A stretch of 19,235 bases of DNA from Treponema sp. (GTDB lineage Bacteria > Spirochaetota > Spirochaetia > Treponematales > Rectinemataceae), in assembly GCA_012516755.1 (NCBI GenBank), contig JAAYWE010000024.1:1-19235 (forward strand). Direction: 5' to 3'. Shown piece by piece: positions 14,407-19,235 of the stretch (positions are counted from its first letter, which is position 1; the number at the start of each line of letters is the position of its first letter). Position numbers and translations under genes: made by a program. The notes under the pieces are model-generated. The model saw only the letters and a program-made list of their open reading frames with translations, did no database searches and had not been told where the DNA came from.

Positions 14407-15774
14407 ATGAATGAGCCAGGAGAACTGGAAAAGATCATAAATGATGCCAAAAATGAGCCTGTATTGCGCCTCGAGGTTTTAGCCCAGCTTGCCGGAACAA
14501 TGGGCAGACCGGCTGCCCGATCCGGCGAATCGAACAATCATATTCATACCTGCTACAGCTTCAGCCCTTATACACCTTCGGGCGCGGCCTTGGCGGCGCG
14601 CAGGGCTGGCCTCGATGTCGCGGGTTCTGTCGACCACGACTCCTACGCGGCCGCGAGCGAAATGCGCGCCGCCTGTGCCTTGCTAGGCATTGGGGTCGTA
14701 ACCGGTTTTGAGCTTAGGGTCTCGCTATCTGAAGCTGCACAGAGCTTCCCCGAAAAGACATCCCTGATGCTCACAACCCACAAGCTCAACAACCCTGATT
14801 CTATAGGCATTATCTATATGACCATCCAGGCCATACCCGCCCCCGCAATCAAAGAAGTCGAAGCCTTTCTAGCTCCGATTAGAGCGGCAAGATATCAGCG
14901 CAGCGCGCGGATGGCAGAGCTGGCAAATAAAATCCTCTTTCCCTTGGGACTACCGGAGATAGATTTCCAAAAAGATATGGTTGCTAACTCGAAGTACGCA
15001 GAGGGTGGCACAATAACCGAACGCCATCTCCTGGCTGCCGTATCTCGATCGATTCTGTCACAGGTGGAACCTGGTCTGCAGCTCATTAAATGGCTGGAAG
15101 AGAAGCTGAATATTGTCCTTTCCAATTCTCAGAAGCGAAATCTCTCGGAATCTCAGAATCCCTATCTCGTGTACGATCTCTTGGGAGCCTTGAAATCCGG
15201 GTTCTTGGATAGGATCTTTATTCAGCCTACCGAAGAATGTGTCGATGTAAGAGATGCCATCAGCTTTGCAAAGAAAATTGGCGCAATCCCCGCGTATGCA
15301 TATCTTGGCGATGTCGATGAATCTCCGACAGGCGACAAAAAAGCTCAAAAGTTCGAAGACGAAATATTGGATGAACTAATTCCTGTGCTAAAAGAACTTG
15401 GCTTTCCTGCGATAACTTACATGCCACCTCGCAACACCAAGGAACAGCTCTTGCGGCTTCAGAGGCTTTGTAGAAGATATGATCTCATGGAGATATCGGG
15501 GGTCGACATCAATCAGCCACGCCAATCATTTCGCTGTCCTGAGCTCGGACTGCCTGAATTTCGACATTTGGATGATGCTACCTGGGCGATGGTAGCGCAT
15601 GAGGCGCTAAGTGGGCTCGACCGGCGCTTTGGCCTTTTCTCTGCAGAGAATTCCCTTGTCAAGATGCCGCTTGCCGAACGAATCCGCCGTTATGCATCCA
15701 TTGGCCGGGCTATCGACATTGCAGAGCCTGGTTCGCTTAAAAAACAAGCAGAACTCTCGCTTTTGGAGAAATAG
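14407..15774 (+). CDS. PHP-domain protein, putative metal-dependent phosphoesterase or hydrolase
   Basis: The 455-residue protein carries a PHP-type metal-binding start: NNHIHTCYSFSPYTP with His45 and His47, SVDHDSY with Asp76, His77 and Asp78, and FELRVS with Glu102. PHP enzymes are trinuclear-metal phosphoesterases (for example histidinol phosphatase) or polymerase-associated domains. The rest is longer than a simple PHP phosphatase and includes a helical middle part and a C-terminal GVDINQPRQSF segment, followed by a region without recognised motifs. It sits 44 nt after E1 with a good AAAAGGAAA site and only 2 nt before the SrlD-like dehydrogenase, so it belongs to the sugar operon. A role such as dephosphorylating a pathway or side product is possible but not shown. 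Confidence 0.8.
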   Translation: MNEPGELEKIINDAKNEPVLRLEVLAQLAGTMGRPAARSGESNNHIHTCYSFSPYTPSGAALAARRAGLDVAGSVDHDSYAAASEMRAACALLGIGVVTGFELRVSLSEAAQSFPEKTSLMLTTHKLNNPDSIGIIYMTIQAIPAPAIKEVEAFLAPIRAARYQRSARMAELANKILFPLGLPEIDFQKDMVANSKYAEGGTITERHLLAAVSRSILSQVEPGLQLIKWLEEKLNIVLSNSQKRNLSESQNPYLVYDLLGALKSGFLDRIFIQPTEECVDVRDAISFAKKIGAIPAYAYLGDVDESPTGDKKAQKFEDEILDELIPVLKELGFPAITYMPPRNTKEQLLRLQRLCRRYDLMEISGVDINQPRQSFRCPELGLPEFRHLDDATWAMVAHEALSGLDRRFGLFSAENSLVKMPLAERIRRYASIGRAIDIAEPGSLKKQAELSLLEK

Positions 15775-15776
15775 CT

Positions 15777-17132
15777 ATGAATATCACAATCAATTCTGAA
15801 AACCTTGCAGCTATTGTGCGAGGTTGTATTCTTTCAATGTGCGACTATTCCTGCATGGTTCAAAGCATGGGCTACGCGCCCGAGTCAGATCGCACTGATC
15901 AGTCAGTTTCTCGCAGTAGCCAGCTCAAAGAGATATCTTTCACTATAAATAAGCTCACAGCTGGCGCATGGATGGATGATTTCGAAGCTGCAAGGCTCAT
16001 AAAAGAGGCAATCGAGCCATTTGCAAGCGATATTCGAGAAAGCCTATTCCAAAGTGCGCCCCAAGGAAGGCTTCAAGAGTCGCCACTGGGGACAGCCCGA
16101 GATGCGCCCCAAAGAACGCCCGAAAAAGCGCCCGAGGAAGTGTCCAAAAAAGCATCCAAAGGCGTGGTGAGCCTTTCAATTGTGACTTCAAAGGGCCGAT
16201 CCATTGCTCACTATACCCTTATTCCGCTCGCTCCGATCGACCCACGCATTCGCCAGGAAGTCAATCAACCAGGAGATCCAAGCCTTCTACCCAGCAGTGC
16301 GCGATCAGAAGTTGTAAGGGGCAAAATTGCGCTGGTAACTGGCGGAGCGCAGGGTTTTGGAGCTGAGATAGCCCGAGGACTTGCATTCTCTGGCGCAGCG
16401 GTCTGGATTGCAGATATCAATCTATCTGGCGCAATCCGCTTTGCTGAAAAACTGCGAGCAGAAACTGGCACAGATGCGATTTTCGCGGTTGAAATCGATG
16501 TCAGCAAAGAAGAATCTGTCGAACGAGCGTTCGATACAGTCGCCCGCACGTGCGGAGGGCTCGACCTTGTTGTGTCTAATGCAGGCATCCTGAGAGCAGG
16601 CTCTGTGCTCGAGCAGTCTGCAGGCGAGTTTCGCATGGTCAACGATGTAAACTATATCGGTTTTTTCAATGTGGCACAGCACGCATCGCGCCTTTTACGT
16701 CGGCAGTGGCTTGGAGCACCCGAATGGTATACCGACATCATTCAAATCAATTCCAAATCTGGCCTCGAAGGATCGAATAGAAATGCTGCCTATGCAGGAT
16801 CGAAATTCGGCGGTATTGGGCTCGTACAGAGCTTTGCGCTTGAGCTTGTCGATTATAATATCAAGGTGAATGCAATCTGCCCAGGAAACTTTTTCGGAGG
16901 ACCGCTCTGGTCAGACCCGCTGAATGGGCTTTTTGTTCAATATCTCCATTCCGGCAAAGTGCCCGGCGCTACCACAGTCGAAGATGTACAAGGATATTAT
17001 GAATCCAAGATTCCAATGAGAAGAGGCTGCTACGGGCCCGATGTGCTCAAAGCGATCTACTACCTTGTTGAGCAGGTATACGAGACAGGACAGGCTTTGC
17101 CTGTAACGGGTGGACAGGTTATGCTCAATTGA
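15777..17132 (+). CDS. SrlD-like (sorbitol-6-phosphate 2-dehydrogenase family) short-chain dehydrogenase with an extra N-terminal region
   Basis: The 451-residue protein has a typical NAD(P)-binding short-chain dehydrogenase in residues about 180-451: TGGAQGFG (188-195), NAG (268-270), the catalytic Ser in INSKSG (near 326), Tyr339 and Lys343. IIQINSKSG, KFGGIGL, the RGC near 416 and the terminal TGGQVML closely resemble E. coli SrlD as I remember it, so it probably interconverts a polyol phosphate and a ketose phosphate. SrlD is about 260 residues; here about 175 residues precede the domain, unlike any family I recognise, with a repeat-encoded A/P/E/K linker at residues 110-129. It starts 2 nt after the PHP gene, with GGAG 8 nt upstream. 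The likely partner is the SorE-like enzyme encoded downstream. Confidence 0.88.
   Translation: MNITINSENLAAIVRGCILSMCDYSCMVQSMGYAPESDRTDQSVSRSSQLKEISFTINKLTAGAWMDDFEAARLIKEAIEPFASDIRESLFQSAPQGRLQESPLGTARDAPQRTPEKAPEEVSKKASKGVVSLSIVTSKGRSIAHYTLIPLAPIDPRIRQEVNQPGDPSLLPSSARSEVVRGKIALVTGGAQGFGAEIARGLAFSGAAVWIADINLSGAIRFAEKLRAETGTDAIFAVEIDVSKEESVERAFDTVARTCGGLDLVVSNAGILRAGSVLEQSAGEFRMVNDVNYIGFFNVAQHASRLLRRQWLGAPEWYTDIIQINSKSGLEGSNRNAAYAGSKFGGIGLVQSFALELVDYNIKVNAICPGNFFGGPLWSDPLNGLFVQYLHSGKVPGATTVEDVQGYYESKIPMRRGCYGPDVLKAIYYLVEQVYETGQALPVTGGQVMLN
16104..16163. repeat. Five 12-nt in-frame tandem repeats inside the dehydrogenase gene
   Basis: Five 12-nt units encode APQR, TPEK, APEE, VSKK and ASKG (residues 110-129). 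A related GCGCCCCAAGGA copy occurs about 46 nt upstream (near 16058). They make a charged, flexible linker between the unexplained N-terminal region and a short strand-like stretch before the Rossmann domain. The reading frame is kept. Confidence 0.65.
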
Positions 17133-17139
17133 CGTTTTC

Positions 17140-17169
17140 TTGTTGCATGGTCGCGCTCTCTAGTATATT
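17140..17169 (+). promoter_or_regulatory. Possible internal promoter before the FGGY kinase
   Basis: In the 81-nt gap after the dehydrogenase gene there is TTGTTG (17140-17145), 18 nt, then TATATT (17164-17169). The same -10 hexamer is used at the main rightward promoter. The match is moderate, and TTGCAT (17143-17148) overlaps it at a poorer 15-nt spacing. It could give the kinase and reductase genes extra expression. Confidence 0.3.
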
Positions 17170-17213
17170 TCAATGTTTCCTGGTCCATTCGTTTTTAAGA
17201 GAAGGGAGGCTCT

Positions 17214-18722
17214 ATGACCGAAGCGATTGCGGTGCTCGATATCGGAATGACAAATAAAAAAGTCGTGCTCTATTCCAACGAACTTGCATTGATCGGAGAA
17301 AAGAAAAAGGTCTTCCCTCCACTCATGCGAGATGGCATTGAAACACATGATCTCAAGGCCATGGAGGAATGGTTTCTTGCATCACTTGGAGAATTCGCCG
17401 CGAGCTTTTCCATTGGGGCAATTGCGGTGACCACTCATGGTGCAACCTTTGTCTGTACCGATGATAAGGGAAATCCTGTTGCGCCATGCATATATTATAC
17501 ACATGAGCCAAACCGCGAATTTCACGAGCGTTTTTATGAGCGCGCTGGCAAGCCTGAGGACCTGCAGGAAAGAACAGGGACCCCCAATTTCTCAGCGCTC
17601 ATTAATCCCGCAAAAGGGCTCTTTTTCTTGAAGGAGAATTATCCGCTAGAATTTGCAAAAGCTCATTGGGTTTTGCCCTATCCCCAGTACTGGGGTATGA
17701 GGCTGACAGGAATTGCAGCCGCAGAGAGCACATATTTGGGCTGCCATACCTATTTGTATGATTGGCAAAAAAATGACTATTCCAGCGTCGCAGACATGCT
17801 CGGTATTCGAGCAAAACTTCCCTACCCTATCCGACAAGCATGGGAAGTTCTAGGCACAATCTCGCCCGACATAGCTGCTCGAACTGGTCTATCTTTAGAT
17901 ACGATGGTAACGCTTGGCATCCACGATTCAAATGCCTCGATTTTGCCTCATCTCGCCTCTAAAGTGAGCCATGACTTTGTTCTCAATTCGACGGGGACAT
18001 GGTGCGTGCTTATGCACCCTGTCGATAAATATGGTTTCGAGCCTGATGAACTTGGCAAAGTGGTGTTTTTCAATCGGTCTGCATGGAATACCCCAATCAA
18101 AACTGCGATATTCCTTGGCGGCAAAGAATACGAAACATGGATGGATATCATAGCAAAAAGTTCAGGCGCCAAATCCTCAAGACAGTTGCCCAAGCCCGAT
18201 AAGAAAGACTACCTCCGAGTTCTTGAAGAATGCAATTGTTTCATTCTTCCGGAAATAGTACCTGGATCAGGGCAATTTCCAGGTTCTGTCGCACGAGCCG
18301 TCCAGGGCGGAATCGCATATCCACTTTCGGAGATTGAAGCGGGCAAGCAAAAGGTTGTTTTTCTACAAGATGCCAAAATGGCACAGGCTGTGCTCAATCT
18401 ATCGATCGTACTCCAGACTGAAGTAGCGCTCCAGAGAACAAGCATAAAGCCTGGCACCGAAATCCTCACTGAAGGAGGGTTTAGAGGCAATACAGATTAC
18501 AATATGCTCCTCGGATCATGTTTTCCTGGGAATGCGGTATACCTGACCGACCTTCAGGAGGCGACAAGCTTCGGCGCTGCCATGACTGCATTGACTGCTC
18601 TAAAGAAAATAGACCCTAGAGCACTGTCGCGCTATATCCACATAGAAAAAGTCCTAGTGCCTTCCATGTTTGCTCCCGAAAGATTATCGGCCTATAGAAA
18701 TGCCTGGCATGCGCAGATTTGA
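17214..18722 (+). CDS. FGGY-family carbohydrate kinase (fuculokinase/rhamnulokinase-like)
   Basis: The 502-residue protein has the two-domain ATPase fold of FGGY sugar kinases: the N-terminal phosphate loop DIGMTNKKVV (9-18), a sugar-binding half with THGATFV near 74, the probable catalytic aspartate in GIHDSNAS (Asp238), the second phosphate loop LNSTGTWC (about 257-264), and the adenosine-side GGFRGNTDYN followed by ATSFGAAM near the C-terminus. Such enzymes phosphorylate ketoses or polyols (L-fuculose, L-rhamnulose, xylulose, glycerol). It resembles the more divergent, uncharacterised FGGY members more than classical FucK or RhaB. GGGAGG lies 4 nt before the ATG. With fucI, fucU and a SorE-like enzyme in the locus, L-fuculose is the best substrate guess, yielding L-fuculose-1-phosphate, but this is inferred from context. 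Confidence 0.9.
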   Translation: MTEAIAVLDIGMTNKKVVLYSNELALIGEKKKVFPPLMRDGIETHDLKAMEEWFLASLGEFAASFSIGAIAVTTHGATFVCTDDKGNPVAPCIYYTHEPNREFHERFYERAGKPEDLQERTGTPNFSALINPAKGLFFLKENYPLEFAKAHWVLPYPQYWGMRLTGIAAAESTYLGCHTYLYDWQKNDYSSVADMLGIRAKLPYPIRQAWEVLGTISPDIAARTGLSLDTMVTLGIHDSNASILPHLASKVSHDFVLNSTGTWCVLMHPVDKYGFEPDELGKVVFFNRSAWNTPIKTAIFLGGKEYETWMDIIAKSSGAKSSRQLPKPDKKDYLRVLEECNCFILPEIVPGSGQFPGSVARAVQGGIAYPLSEIEAGKQKVVFLQDAKMAQAVLNLSIVLQTEVALQRTSIKPGTEILTEGGFRGNTDYNMLLGSCFPGNAVYLTDLQEATSFGAAMTALTALKKIDPRALSRYIHIEKVLVPSMFAPERLSAYRNAWHAQI

Positions 18723-18741
18723 TATATTATAGGTAATATAT
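18722..18741 (+). repeat. AT-only stem-loop just ahead of the SorE-like gene
   Basis: ATATATTA (18722-18729) is complementary to TAATATAT (18734-18741) over the loop TAGG, directly after the kinase stop and 3 nt before GGAGG. The stem is weak because it is all A-T, so it may be incidental or may slightly affect initiation. Confidence 0.35.
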
Positions 18742-18756
18742 ATTGGAGGTTCTTGA

Positions 18757-19235
18757 ATGAAAACGAAGGCAGTACGCATCTATGGTGTCAATGACTTGAG
18801 GCTAGAGGAATTCGATCTACCCCCGCTAAAAGATGATGAAATACTCGCTCGCGTTGTGAGCGATTCAATCTGTATGTCTTCGCACAAGCTTGCCATGCAA
18901 GGCGATGCGCATAAGCGGGTGCGTGCTCCTTTGGCTCAAAATCCTGCGATTATAGGCCACGAATTCTGCGGAGAGATCATCGAAGTCGGCTCGAAGTGGG
19001 CAAATAAATTCAAACCTGGCATGCGCTTTGCCATTCAACCAGCGCTCAATTATAAGGGAACACTTTGGGCGCCAGGCTATTCCTACCAATATATAGGAGG
19101 AGATGCTACCTACATCGTTATTCCCAATGAAGTCATGGAGATGAACTGTCTTTTCGAATATAAGGCCAATGCCTTTTTCATGGGTTCGCTCTCAGAGCCT
19201 GTCTCCTGCATCGTTGGTGCATATCATGCGCAATA
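18757..19235 (+). CDS. SorE-like zinc-dependent sugar-phosphate reductase (L-sorbose-1-phosphate reductase family), N-terminal part cut by window edge
   Basis: An open frame of 159 codons runs off the right edge. It starts at ATG 18757 with GGAGG 7 nt upstream, 34 nt after the kinase stop. It is a medium-chain zinc dehydrogenase: Cys42 in SICMSSHK (an expected zinc ligand), GHEFCGE near 70-76, PGMRFAIQPA, VIPNEVM and SEPVSCIVGA. The ARVVSDSICMSS, IIGHEFCGEI and EPVSC segments closely resemble the L-sorbose-1-phosphate reductase (SorE) family as I remember it. SorE reduces L-sorbose-1-phosphate to sorbitol-6-phosphate, which a SrlD-type enzyme oxidises to fructose-6-phosphate. A SrlD-like gene lies two genes upstream, so the pair fits that chemistry. 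Specificity and the C-terminal cofactor domain lie outside the window. Confidence 0.85.
   Translation, partial: MKTKAVRIYGVNDLRLEEFDLPPLKDDEILARVVSDSICMSSHKLAMQGDAHKRVRAPLAQNPAIIGHEFCGEIIEVGSKWANKFKPGMRFAIQPALNYKGTLWAPGYSYQYIGGDATYIVIPNEVMEMNCLFEYKANAFFMGSLSEPVSCIVGAYHAQ

Noticed and set aside
15127..15158. TCTCAGAA-like 8-nt repeat in the PHP gene
   Set aside because: Only two exact copies and one near copy occur, with an unrelated 8-mer between them; too weak to list as a repeat feature.
14407..15774. DNA polymerase-associated PHP domain or histidinol phosphatase assignment
   Set aside because: The metal-binding motifs support only the PHP superfamily; neither the polymerase context nor histidine biosynthesis neighbours are present.
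15777..17132. Bifunctional rhamnulose-phosphate aldolase/dehydrogenase (RhaEW-type)
   Set aside because: The N-terminal region is too short and lacks recognisable class II aldolase motifs, and the C-terminal domain is closer to SrlD.

Overview
The window (19,235 nt) is a carbohydrate-catabolism locus built as two long divergent gene trains that meet at a 345-nt regulatory region (7852-8196). The organism is probably a diderm bacterium: the sugar-binding protein has a signal-peptidase-I type leader and no lipobox cysteine. The single-chain E1 alpha/beta, the SorE/SrlD-type pair and the general gene style make me think of Spirochaetota (Sphaerochaeta/Treponema relatives), but that is an impression, not a demonstrated placement. 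No RNA genes, insertion sequences, phage genes or CRISPR arrays were seen.

Leftward train (minus strand, 7851 down to 1): a ribose-type sugar ABC transporter (ATPase, permease with an unusual 101-residue charged tail, periplasmic binding protein), then after a stem-loop a PfkB sugar kinase, a FucU-type mutarotase, an AEC-family transporter, a LacI-family repressor, and at the window edge the first 50 codons of L-fucose isomerase (fucI). FucU plus FucI point strongly to L-fucose, or a FucI alternative such as D-arabinose, as the substrate.

Rightward train (plus strand, 8197 to the end): a DeoR-family regulator, a dihydrolipoyl acyltransferase (E2), a dihydrolipoamide dehydrogenase (E3), a fused single-chain thiamine-diphosphate E1, a PHP-domain protein, a SrlD-like short-chain dehydrogenase with a novel N-terminal region, an FGGY kinase, and at the edge the start of a SorE-like (L-sorbose-1-phosphate reductase family) zinc dehydrogenase. 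Most gaps are short and every gene has a Shine-Dalgarno sequence, so this is probably one operon, with a possible internal promoter before the kinase.

How the genes may work together: the left arm would import, mutarotate and isomerise a 6-deoxy sugar. The right arm would phosphorylate the ketose (FGGY), reduce it (SorE-like) and reoxidise it at the other end (SrlD-like), as in L-sorbose catabolism. For L-fuculose-1-phosphate this would give a 1-deoxyketose 6-phosphate, whose CH3-CO-CHOH end looks like acetoin. An acetoin-dehydrogenase-like E1/E2/E3 complex could then split it into acetyl-CoA and a tetrose phosphate, with no aldolase. This is the most exciting idea here and is inference; no fuculose-phosphate aldolase is visible in the window.

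Regulation: two LacI-type palindromes about four helical turns apart lie in the divergent region, and four GAAA motifs spaced exactly 11 nt apart lie between the rightward promoter and the DeoR gene. The locus also carries several imperfect short tandem repeats (10-15 nt units), in intergenic regions and in-frame inside two enzymes.
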